From the IMG/VR virus record IMGVR_UViG_3300030110_004245, positions 18,443 to 41,218 of that record: a stretch of 22,776 bases of DNA; one strand, given 5' to 3'. Source of the DNA: a virus. The position numbers were made by a program, and so were the translations under genes. This document shows positions 13,574 to 22,096 of the stretch, piece by piece. Numbering within the stretch: position 1 is the stretch's first letter; every line of letters starts with the position of its first letter. The notes under the pieces were generated by a model. It did no database searches. It saw only the letters and a list, made by a program, of their open reading frames with translations, and was not told the DNA's origin.

Positions 13574-15772
13574 ATGTCTGAAATTACAGATCTCACAGCA
13601 GCAGTTAACAGACTCACGGCACAATTGCAGGGTCAAGGCACCGCTGGTGGTCAAACGCCTGAGCAAATCGAAGCTAAAAGAAAAGCCGCCGAAAAGTTTT
13701 ACAAGTTAGAAAGAGAAACTCTTAAAAGCAAAAAAGAACTTGCAGCTCTGGATTCAAAATATCAAAAAGAGCAACTTGACTTTTACAGGAAACAAGCTGT
13801 AGCTATTGGCGAAGGAAACGAAGGTTACGAAGAAGCTATTGGGCGCGCCAAAGAACTTTCGGATTCAAATCAAAAACTAGAACGCAGCACAAAAAACCTG
13901 AATGCCGAGTTTGAAAAGGGTGCAGCCGAAGCTGACAACCTAGCTAACAGTTTCCTTAAGCTTGACAAAGAAGGCGCCAAGTTCTTCCAAACTATTGGCG
14001 CCTCGCCTCGGAGGTTAGCTGGATTCGTTACTGGTCTTGGTAAAGCAGTAATAACAGGAGATTTGTTTGTAAAAACTTTCCAAAAGGTAATTGGCAACTC
14101 TATTAATTTTGCTTTCGAACTTGATAGGCAAAACGCTGCCTTTAAGAGGTCAACGGGCGCCGGAAATGAATACGCAAGTTCTATTGCAAATGCTGGACTA
14201 GCCTTCGCAGCTTACGGAATAAATGTTGAAGATGCCGGTGCAGCCGCACAAGATTTATTTTCTAATTTCCGTGATTTTACAAATCTTTCCGAGAGTGAGA
14301 GAACCAATGTCATTGCCACAACCGCAACGTTAAAACAGTTTGGCGTTTCTGCGACTACGACCGCCACGATTCTTGATCAAGCAACAAAGTCTTTATACAT
14401 GAATACTCAAGAAGCCGAGCTTCTAACTAGACAAGCCGCAACATTGGCGATAGACATAGGAAAACCATTAACAGAAGTTGCGGGAGACTTAGCATCTGCA
14501 GGTCCAAAATTGGCTTTTTACGGCAAGCAAATGTTTGATGTGTTCGCACAGTTAGAAAGACAATCAAAGGCTACGGGCTTGTCGGTCGATTCTTTGCTTG
14601 GCTTGGTTGGTGAGAAGTTCGATACCTTTGAAGGCGCAGGACAAGCTGTAGGGCGCCTCAACGCCATCCTGGGCGGACCATACCTTAACTCCATTGATAT
14701 GTTGAACGCCTCTGAGGCTGACCGTCTTGAAATGATTAAAGAAGCTATTGAGGCCGGCGGTGTTCAATTTGATCAATTGAACAAGTTTGAGCAAAAAGCA
14801 TTTGCATCTGCCATGGGAACTGATGTTGATACTCTTCGTAGGTCTTTAAACGAGCTAGATCCAGAAGTTCAACTACAAGCGCTACAGCAAGAAGAGTTGG
14901 CAAAGCGCGCCGGCGATGCTCGCTCCATAATGGAAAAACTAACCGATGCAATCAATTCGCTGATTATTTCTTTTGCTCCTTTAATAACCAGCGTATCTGA
15001 GGGTATAAATAAGTTCTCTGATTTTGTACAGAAAGTAAATGAAGGCAAAGCCAGCTTTATGGATATAGAGTTTGGTGTTGGGAAACTAGCCCTGGCGCTG
15101 GGGGGTCTAGGGCTTGCACTCAAAGCTGTAGGGTTCTTATTTAGTCCTTTTATGCGTTTGCCTAGTTTACTAAGAAGATCGACAGGAGAGATGTCAGGCT
15201 TGGCTTCCCAAACTGGACGAGCTGCCGGCGCAGCCGGTAAGTTCAGTCGCTTCGCCCGCGGAGGCGCATTTGGTCTAGCTGCTGGAGCAACAGGTTACGC
15301 CACCGCAAAGGGTGTTGATTATTTTAAATCGAAAGGACAAACCGGGGCAGCGCAAGCAACATCTATTGGCGGCAGTGTTGCTACCGGCGCCTTGACCGGT
15401 GCTGCTATCGGATCATTTATACCCGTCATCGGTACTGGAATTGGCGCATTGGTTGGAGGTGCAATCGGCGGCGCGGCAGGCGTTAGCAGTGCTACAAAGA
15501 TTCAGGATGGCGAGATAAAAATGGTTCAGTTCAGCAACCAAGATACATTTGAAAGAGTCGCTGACGGCGTCGTCGCTGCTAAGCCAGACGGAACTTTGGA
15601 TAAGGCGATTAGGGAATCTGTTGAAAAACAGACCGCTGTCCTTGTTGAGGCTATACAAAACGCGATGAATGTACAGGTTCAGGTCGGTGACCAGCAATTA
15701 GGTGATGTTGTTGTCAAAGCTATGAACTCTACAAGAGGAAGAAATTCAATTTCCCCATTTTACGAGGGATAG
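13574..15772 (+). CDS. Tail tape measure protein
   Basis: 732 residues. It sets tail length and is threaded through the tube. Residues 1-130 are charged and strongly helical, with coiled-coil heptads. The middle is Ala-rich helical sequence. A hydrophobic stretch (LALALGGLGLALKAVGFLF) lies at about residues 506-524. A glycine-zipper segment at about residues 599-636 (GALTGAAIGSFIPVIGTGIG and on) could insert in the host membrane during DNA entry, as proposed for other tape measures. T4 gp29 has 590 residues, so by length this tail would be longer, roughly in proportion. Position after chaperone genes and before hub genes is classic. Family identity is from composition and order, not from one diagnostic motif. 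Confidence 0.82.
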   Translation: MSEITDLTAAVNRLTAQLQGQGTAGGQTPEQIEAKRKAAEKFYKLERETLKSKKELAALDSKYQKEQLDFYRKQAVAIGEGNEGYEEAIGRAKELSDSNQKLERSTKNLNAEFEKGAAEADNLANSFLKLDKEGAKFFQTIGASPRRLAGFVTGLGKAVITGDLFVKTFQKVIGNSINFAFELDRQNAAFKRSTGAGNEYASSIANAGLAFAAYGINVEDAGAAAQDLFSNFRDFTNLSESERTNVIATTATLKQFGVSATTTATILDQATKSLYMNTQEAELLTRQAATLAIDIGKPLTEVAGDLASAGPKLAFYGKQMFDVFAQLERQSKATGLSVDSLLGLVGEKFDTFEGAGQAVGRLNAILGGPYLNSIDMLNASEADRLEMIKEAIEAGGVQFDQLNKFEQKAFASAMGTDVDTLRRSLNELDPEVQLQALQQEELAKRAGDARSIMEKLTDAINSLIISFAPLITSVSEGINKFSDFVQKVNEGKASFMDIEFGVGKLALALGGLGLALKAVGFLFSPFMRLPSLLRRSTGEMSGLASQTGRAAGAAGKFSRFARGGAFGLAAGATGYATAKGVDYFKSKGQTGAAQATSIGGSVATGALTGAAIGSFIPVIGTGIGALVGGAIGGAAGVSSATKIQDGEIKMVQFSNQDTFERVADGVVAAKPDGTLDKAIRESVEKQTAVLVEAIQNAMNVQVQVGDQQLGDVVVKAMNSTRGRNSISPFYEG

Positions 15773-15784
15773 GAGGTAAAGTAA

Positions 15785-16618
15785 ATGGCCGACAGAGTAA
15801 AACAACCAACATTTTTTAATGATTCAAATTTTTTAATTCATATCACTCATATTCCAACCAATAAAAAGGTTGAGTTTCATTCGTGGCTTACAGGCTTTAC
15901 TGATGCTTTTTCCTCTACTTGGCAAGGAACCCCCGTATACGGGCGAATGGACGATTTATACACCTTTGCCAAAACTGGACGCGTGATAACAATGAGTTTT
16001 GATGTTGTGGCAGCTGATATTAACGAAGCAAGGCTTAATCAGGCAAGACTTAATACACTAACTCAGTTCTTGTATCCTGTATATTCTAATCCAGTTGCCG
16101 GCGGATCCTCTAGAGAAAATAGTCAGGTTCTCAAAGCCGCGCCTCTATTGAAAATGAAGTTCAACTCTCTTGTAAGAAACGCAGTCGATGGAAGCGACTT
16201 GGTTGGTTTTTTAAATGGTTTTACATATGCTCCAAATATAGAGGTGGGTCAGTTTTTTGCTAATAAAGATAAAGACTTTGTTTATCAATCTCATAATGTT
16301 CAATTGACGTTTAACGTGCTGCACACACACCTAACTGGCTGGGTACAGACAGAAGGTGGTCAGGGAGCCGATGGTAAAGTTACATACTCTTTTGGAAGGG
16401 CTGACCAATCGCGCGAGGCTGCCAGCTTAAATGGAAATTTCCCTCACGCCGGCGCAAGTGGTTATGTCCCCAAATATCCAAATCCAGACGTCGGACCACC
16501 ACAGATAACAACTCCCGATCTCAATAACGACGGGGTTGCCGATGTTTGGCAGACCGGAATTGGCACAAATCAAACTGAAGCTGAGGCTCAGCAGGAAAAA
16601 ATTACTAAGAAAACCTAG
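15785..16618 (+). CDS. Probable tube-initiator / baseplate hub protein
   Basis: 277 residues, ATG preceded by AGGAGG. Residues about 30-80 contain FHSWLTGFTDAFSSTWQGTP and GRVITMSFDVVA, beta-type sequence like proteins that cap the tail tube at the baseplate (T4 gp48/gp54 role). That comparison is functional and not proven by a motif. Downstream of the tape measure, contractile phages usually carry such a tube initiator followed by a LysM protein and the hub, which is the order here. The C-terminal about 70 residues are Pro/Gly/Asn-rich and contain DLNNDGVAD at residues 245-253, which fits the DxNxDGxxD calcium-loop pattern. Confidence 0.5.
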   Translation: MADRVKQPTFFNDSNFLIHITHIPTNKKVEFHSWLTGFTDAFSSTWQGTPVYGRMDDLYTFAKTGRVITMSFDVVAADINEARLNQARLNTLTQFLYPVYSNPVAGGSSRENSQVLKAAPLLKMKFNSLVRNAVDGSDLVGFLNGFTYAPNIEVGQFFANKDKDFVYQSHNVQLTFNVLHTHLTGWVQTEGGQGADGKVTYSFGRADQSREAASLNGNFPHAGASGYVPKYPNPDVGPPQITTPDLNNDGVADVWQTGIGTNQTEAEAQQEKITKKT

Positions 16619-16629
16619 GAATTCATATT

Positions 16630-16968
16630 ATGACCAGCAGATACGATAACCGACGAGTTCTTAAAAACAATCTAGAAGAGTATGAGAATATTCTTGAAGA
16701 CAGGGGAGTCAAACAAATCTTCCAGTATGGAACTAGATTTATAAAATATCCAACTGTCGATGAAATCAAGAACCTAACAAGGGTGCAACACGTCTGGAGT
16801 GTAGGAGACAGGTACTACAAACTAGCTTCAAAGTATTACGGCAATCCAAAGTATTGGTGGGTTATTGCGCATTATAACAAAAAACCAACCGAAGCTGATC
16901 TGACTGTCGGAGATATTATTTACATACCGACTCCGCTAGAAAAGATATTAAATTACATTTTGGAATAA
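16630..16968 (+). CDS. LysM-domain baseplate protein (gp53-like)
   Basis: 112 residues. Residues about 50-103 form a LysM-like unit: VWSVGDRYYKLASKYYGN, then YWWVIAHYNKKP and VGDIIYIPTP. The pattern (start, aromatic pair, asn/lys loop, G-D-x-I-x-IP) is that of LysM domains found in T4 gp53 and in P2 gpX, which join baseplate parts; here the domain probably binds protein partners rather than peptidoglycan. T4 gp53 has 196 residues, so this is a short form with a small helical N-terminus (NNLEEYENILEDRGVK). It lies three bases before the large hub gene. Confidence 0.75.
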   Translation: MTSRYDNRRVLKNNLEEYENILEDRGVKQIFQYGTRFIKYPTVDEIKNLTRVQHVWSVGDRYYKLASKYYGNPKYWWVIAHYNKKPTEADLTVGDIIYIPTPLEKILNYILE

Positions 16969-16971
16969 AGG

Positions 16972-19900
16972 ATGACACAGCCCAATAACATTAAACAAGC
17001 AGTTGATTTTTTGATTAACAACAAAATTATAGAAAATATATGTCAATCATATGTCTATGAATACTTGTCTTCTGGTGGGGCTGCCCCCGAGGGTGTAGAC
17101 CCAGCTGTGTGGGCTGATAAACTCAATACACTTCTGGAGGCTTATAAGAATGATCCTGATTTTGCGTTCTTAAAAGAAACTTATACAGACGAAGAGACCG
17201 GTGAGGAGGTTACGGAATACAAACGGGTGGACAACACCAAAGAAGCCTATGATAATTTCGTAAAAAACCAATTTACTCTGCACACAAATACGGTTGCTTC
17301 TAACACCTACAAGTCGATAAGGAAACTTTTTACAACTGAACTTGGAAAGTCCGTTTTGTACACAATTCTACAAAACGCAAATGAAGTCTTCCGAGATCCT
17401 AGACTTAATCCAAGGGAGGATGTAGCGAATATTGAAGCTGCCAATCTCGGTGGCGCGGTAGACAAGCCAGTGTTAGACTGGCCAACTGCTGGAATGACAC
17501 TAAATTTACAAAGCGAAGGCATTTATTTGTTCTTTCTGTTTGTGTATCAAACAGGGTGGTTCACAAAAGATTATACAGAAAACTTACCTGTAAAACTTGG
17601 CGCAACTTCGCTGCCAGATGATAGGGCTGAACTAGGTGATCGTTTTGCGGGCGTCCTTAATCCCATCTACTTCCCGTACATGGTACCAGACGGCGCGCCA
17701 GTTTACGAGACGAAGACTGTAAGAAACCCAGGGTCCGTTCGAGACGGTATACCCCCTTCCACTAGGGAGGTTACAAAACTAACAGAAAACACTGAGCTTG
17801 TTGGTATCCCTGCAGGGGGAACTTTCGGTCCTGCAGATGTTGAAATATCATATATGTCTAATGCCGGCACAATTGAAGTCAAAACAAGAGAAGAGCTTGA
17901 AAGTGAAGGTTATGATTTTAGAGGTCTTACCGGCGGATTGTACGACGAAAGACCCGGGCAGCCTTTTGCGGGAAACATTTTATTTTATAATGGCGGTGAT
18001 GAAGTCCGACAAGCGCGCGGACCTATATTCGAAGCTATATACGGTTGGAATGAAGATGTAATAACCTCTATAGCCACCTTATATCCAAGCGTAACTTGGT
18101 CAGTCTTTAAGTCAGTTTTATTAGATTTTGTTGGAGAAGTTGACAAAAATATTAAGCAGGCCGAAGGGATACTAGGCGCTGATGAGGGTGACGTCAGAAC
18201 ACCCTTCACTAAAAAAGTGGTTAGAACACCGAAGAAAGAAGCCCTGAAGCCAGTCGATCATCAGTGCTATTTGTTGGAAAACATTAGAGTTTTAACTGAG
18301 TATAAAGATAGCGTTATTGCGGGTGGTGTGGAAAAATATGAGAATATCAGCACGATATATAACAGTACACAAGGAAAGAATTCACTCCCGGGCAACTTGA
18401 TTTCGTATATTAATCATGCAGACAAAACTGACGAAGTAAACGCTCTTTTAAACTTATGTCCGGAGGTGTACGCTCTACTAACGCCACATATTAAAATATA
18501 TCGCGTCGAATATGAAGGTGAAAATAAGTTAATTCCTACACTTCAACAGGAAATACCATTTCCAAACTTCATAGACCCGTCGGACATTCAGGCTATTATG
18601 AATAATGATTATGGTCGATTCCCAGGCGCCGGCATTAAATCGTTTTCTTGGAATTTAGATGGTGTAAACCCAGCAGAGGTTGATAATAACATAAGCGCCC
18701 GATTGGACTTACATTTCCAAACAATTCAAGATCTGTTCTCGTTAAACCAGGGGCTAGCTGCAGGACAGGCGAAGCCCGGGTATCTAGATCTTATCATCAA
18801 GTCTGCAAGGCAACGATCCAACAAATCTGGGGGGGGAACTGCTCTCAACGAGCAGGCCGCGGCAGCCCCTATCTCGACAGAATGTTTTGAAGCTACGATG
18901 ATGGAGTATGATCCAAGAGATTTTGAAATCAAAGCGTGCGTAGGGTGGTCAACGCCAGCAAATTTCTCAAACATTATAAATGATTTGCAATCCTCTAGAG
19001 ATAAGGGACCGGACTACGGGATAAATCTTGAAGCTGCGATCAACGAGACAAGAGTTGGGCTATACTTAACCCTGACCACCCACGAACTAAACTTTAATGA
19101 AAATGGCTCTGTTGATCTGAGTGTAAACTACCAAGCAAGATTGTCTGGACTGGCAAGATCCCCAGCAGCAAACATATTTTCTGGGGGCACGGAATTGTCC
19201 CGGCAACTAAAACAGATTAATGAAAAGCTTAAAGAAAAAAATAAAAGAATAAGTGAAAGAACCAATGCGTACGATCCAGAAAATCGAACGCTAGCACTAG
19301 AAGATGATGCGATAAATGATTTGAGAAGAGATAAAGAAGATCTTCTTGAGGAAAAAGTTAAGCTCACAAAGCAAAGCAAAGCGATTAAGTACAAAAGGTT
19401 CTTGAACAAGTTGTACAACGATCAAAAAATATACACTTATGTGGTACCAGCCTCTGAAAGAATTCTTTTCAAAAACATGACACCTGAGGAAAGAGCAAAG
19501 AAAGCTGCAACCAGAGTGGCGTCTAACGAATATCAAGTTGGTTGGGAAGCGCAGTCTGATTCAGGCGCAGCAGCAGCAATATATGATTCAGCTGCAAAAC
19601 AAATTAGCGAAATTAGTAAATCTGAAGAAAGCGACGAGGTCTTGTCTGAAGAAGCCAAGGCTAAAGGTGCGGTCTCAAACTTTAATTTGAGGACAGCCGC
19701 GAGCAAAACAAACACAGACTTGAAGATTCCATTTTTTTATTTGGGCGATCTGCTAGATGCTGTTCTGGAACATATTGATATTATTGTCGACAAAGAAGGT
19801 GACCGAGGAAGTTTTCAACTAATTCTGTCTCAGGTTGAGTTGTTGGATCCGCTCCTGGCTTACCAGATCGAATCAGTCAAGATTCAGTGTCCGGACAACA

Positions 19901-20811
19901 AAGATGTTGAAGTATTGCGACAAATGTCGCAAATAGACCCAATGCGATTTCGTGGACTTGTGGGAATGAAGTTTACCACCAATATAGCGAGCATGCCAAT
20001 TTCTTTGGAAGTCTTCCAAGAGTGGTTTATCAATAATATTGTGAAACCTCAGGTAGACAACTATAATGTTTTAAGATTTATTAAAACAGTATGTAGCTCA
20101 TTAATTGGAAAAGCTTTTAATGCCTCTTGTTTTGAAGATCTTAACTTTAATTTAAGATTTGATACTTCAATATTTAATTTCGATAAGACATTTACCGGCA
20201 AAGTTACAACTGTAGAAGAATTGGCGTCCTCCAAAAAATCAGCCGATAAGAAAGACTGTATTGCTCTGCCTCAAAACCAAAGTCCGACAATACCAACATT
20301 TGTTCTCTATTCTGTTGACTCCAGACCAATGACTGGAAACTATGATGATGACTTGAATACAGGGATTTATCATTATTACCTGGGGGCAGCATGCGGAATT
20401 GCCAAAAAGATATCGTTTAATAGAACCGATATCCCATATTATCGTGAAGGACGCCTCCAAAGAAAGAGTGCGCTGTCGGCGCTGCAGCTGAGAGAGCTTT
20501 ACAACGCGAATATTCAAATGATTGGTAACAATTTACATAAAAATGGACAATATATTTATGTGAATCCCATTGCGATCGGAGCAGGCAGCATGCAGCAAAA
20601 AGGAAGCTTGCCAAACTTAGCTCGATTACTGGGCATAGGAGGCTATTATATGGTGACTAAAGTTTCACACGATATATCTTCTGCCGGGTTTAACGTAACG
20701 ATTGACGCGCTTCAAGAAGGAATCGACTTTTCGGGTGCTGGAAATTCTGTTACACAACTAATTCGTTATGATGGGCGAACAGTATTGAACCCCAAGACCT
20801 CGGGAAATTAA
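16972..20811 (+). CDS. Very large virion protein, probable baseplate hub
   Basis: 1279 residues, starting three bases after the LysM gene stop; the ribosome site AAAGG overlaps the end of that gene. No whole-length family is recognised. The N-terminal 130 residues are helical. A coiled coil lies at about residues 742-813 (RQLKQINEKLKEKNKRISER and on). The C-terminus from residue 1217 reads ARLLGIGGYYMVTKVSHDIS then GFNVTIDALQEG. This resembles the closing beta segment of hub proteins of the gp27/gpD type, in which a GxYxVxxVxH...GFxTxxxA pattern ends the domain. The preceding YVNPIAIGAGSM fits the same module. I infer a trimeric hub fused to other domains, with no lysozyme motif visible. It stops one base before the next ATG. 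Confidence 0.5.
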   Translation: MTQPNNIKQAVDFLINNKIIENICQSYVYEYLSSGGAAPEGVDPAVWADKLNTLLEAYKNDPDFAFLKETYTDEETGEEVTEYKRVDNTKEAYDNFVKNQFTLHTNTVASNTYKSIRKLFTTELGKSVLYTILQNANEVFRDPRLNPREDVANIEAANLGGAVDKPVLDWPTAGMTLNLQSEGIYLFFLFVYQTGWFTKDYTENLPVKLGATSLPDDRAELGDRFAGVLNPIYFPYMVPDGAPVYETKTVRNPGSVRDGIPPSTREVTKLTENTELVGIPAGGTFGPADVEISYMSNAGTIEVKTREELESEGYDFRGLTGGLYDERPGQPFAGNILFYNGGDEVRQARGPIFEAIYGWNEDVITSIATLYPSVTWSVFKSVLLDFVGEVDKNIKQAEGILGADEGDVRTPFTKKVVRTPKKEALKPVDHQCYLLENIRVLTEYKDSVIAGGVEKYENISTIYNSTQGKNSLPGNLISYINHADKTDEVNALLNLCPEVYALLTPHIKIYRVEYEGENKLIPTLQQEIPFPNFIDPSDIQAIMNNDYGRFPGAGIKSFSWNLDGVNPAEVDNNISARLDLHFQTIQDLFSLNQGLAAGQAKPGYLDLIIKSARQRSNKSGGGTALNEQAAAAPISTECFEATMMEYDPRDFEIKACVGWSTPANFSNIINDLQSSRDKGPDYGINLEAAINETRVGLYLTLTTHELNFNENGSVDLSVNYQARLSGLARSPAANIFSGGTELSRQLKQINEKLKEKNKRISERTNAYDPENRTLALEDDAINDLRRDKEDLLEEKVKLTKQSKAIKYKRFLNKLYNDQKIYTYVVPASERILFKNMTPEERAKKAATRVASNEYQVGWEAQSDSGAAAAIYDSAAKQISEISKSEESDEVLSEEAKAKGAVSNFNLRTAASKTNTDLKIPFFYLGDLLDAVLEHIDIIVDKEGDRGSFQLILSQVELLDPLLAYQIESVKIQCPDNKDVEVLRQMSQIDPMRFRGLVGMKFTTNIASMPISLEVFQEWFINNIVKPQVDNYNVLRFIKTVCSSLIGKAFNASCFEDLNFNLRFDTSIFNFDKTFTGKVTTVEELASSKKSADKKDCIALPQNQSPTIPTFVLYSVDSRPMTGNYDDDLNTGIYHYYLGAACGIAKKISFNRTDIPYYREGRLQRKSALSALQLRELYNANIQMIGNNLHKNGQYIYVNPIAIGAGSMQQKGSLPNLARLLGIGGYYMVTKVSHDISSAGFNVTIDALQEGIDFSGAGNSVTQLIRYDGRTVLNPKTSGN

Positions 20812-20812
20812 T

Positions 20813-22087
20813 ATGACTACAACATACGATTATACCGAGGAAGAGATGGCTAACCCGTCAGGTAGAAACTCTCAATCTGCCAGAGCTAAGTTTTTTCAAC
20901 GTTCATTATACAAAGAAGTTATCTATCCTGACGATATTGTTAAGCCTCTTGATAGTTGGTATGATAAGAACTTATACGGTAGAGTTAATCAAGAGCAGAC
21001 AGTCGTGATACCCAAGCAGTCTAGCATAGTTCAAATTGAGTACGGCGTGCAGCCAAACATGTTTTGTTTAAACTTTGTTAACAAAGCATTTTCTGATTTT
21101 GTTGAGCATATGAAAACAGCTTATTTGACAAATTGTATTGATAGAGGCGGAAATTCATCTTTGTATAATATAAGGGCTGTTATTAGTTACATCGATTGGC
21201 CTTCTTCCCACATCACACACACTAACAAGATAATAGAGGCTTTTATCAACAATTATGTTCCTTCTTACGAATCCCCAATTAGAAACTTTATAGATTTTAA
21301 GCATATATATGTCAAATATCTTTTAAGTATGGTTAAAAGTATGCCCATAACCATGACCAGCTTTGTTTTGTCTCCTTTCGCCTCAACTTTTGGCAGCGGT
21401 TTAAAGATCGCAATCGCCCAGCAAGATGCCGGTAATGATGCAATCAAATACGATCAGTTTATTAACGACCCTAATTTTAAGTTTTATGCGCGCGCCGCAA
21501 AAAAGTTTGGCTTTCTGGTTGACAAGTATGTGCCTTGGATATTAACATATGACTTGTTCACAGATGCTTCTTTAAATTACATTGATTATTACCTAACAAA
21601 TCAAGGAGAAGATATTACAGAACAAAATTTCTTTAATACGTTTTATTCTGATGCTAGTGAAACTGATTTAAGCTTATTAGAATATTCTATTCAAAGGGCA
21701 TATCAAATGTTTATTGACCGAAAGCCTTTTTACGAAGAAGCATGCGGTAAGGATAAGTTAGTAACAAAACAAAGAGATCAATTAGGTTCTCAAACGTTAA
21801 CAACGAAGGAACTAATTGATCTTTACATTGATCTGAGAAATGCAGAGGTAAACTATGAGGGACCATCTGTTAAGAAAACTAAGAGAAGAGCTTACGAAAT
21901 ATTCAAAACACAAACATCCCTAGAAACGGCCATGGCGAAAATTGTTAAGTATGTTGATGAAACTTACAAAAACTTTATCTACCCCAAAAATTATGGTCAA
22001 CTGAATTCTTCCCTTGACATGACAGAAATATCTGATATAGTAGACACAGTGGCTGAAACCGCTGTTGCGATTCAGTCCAGTTACTAG
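20813..22087 (+). CDS. Structural protein of unknown function
   Basis: 424 residues, starting one base after the preceding stop codon, which suggests translational coupling. I do not recognise the family. The protein is rich in Tyr, Phe, Asn and Lys and mostly helical. A short hydrophobic stretch (SMPITMTSFVLSPFASTFGS, about residues 177-196) is not long enough to be called membrane spanning with confidence. No catalytic motif is seen. The tight link to the probable hub gene suggests a virion or baseplate part. The AT-rich codon use differs from the capsid and sheath genes. The stop TAG lies in the same frame as the polymerase that follows. Confidence 0.75.
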   Translation: MTTTYDYTEEEMANPSGRNSQSARAKFFQRSLYKEVIYPDDIVKPLDSWYDKNLYGRVNQEQTVVIPKQSSIVQIEYGVQPNMFCLNFVNKAFSDFVEHMKTAYLTNCIDRGGNSSLYNIRAVISYIDWPSSHITHTNKIIEAFINNYVPSYESPIRNFIDFKHIYVKYLLSMVKSMPITMTSFVLSPFASTFGSGLKIAIAQQDAGNDAIKYDQFINDPNFKFYARAAKKFGFLVDKYVPWILTYDLFTDASLNYIDYYLTNQGEDITEQNFFNTFYSDASETDLSLLEYSIQRAYQMFIDRKPFYEEACGKDKLVTKQRDQLGSQTLTTKELIDLYIDLRNAEVNYEGPSVKKTKRRAYEIFKTQTSLETAMAKIVKYVDETYKNFIYPKNYGQLNSSLDMTEISDIVDTVAETAVAIQSSY

Positions 22088-22093
22088 GGAGGT
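22087..22093 (+). promoter_or_regulatory. Ribosome binding site for the polymerase TTG start
   Basis: GGGAGGT lies directly after the stop of the preceding gene and three bases before TTG at 22097. The spacing is a little short, but this is the only strong site here and supports the TTG start. Confidence 0.65.
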
Positions 22094-22096
22094 AAC

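Noticed and set aside
15004-15011. Exact match to the T4 late promoter TATAAATA
   Set aside because: It lies inside the tape measure gene, with no gene starting downstream of it within a useful distance. The recurring ACTATTTAN motif in spacers is a better candidate.
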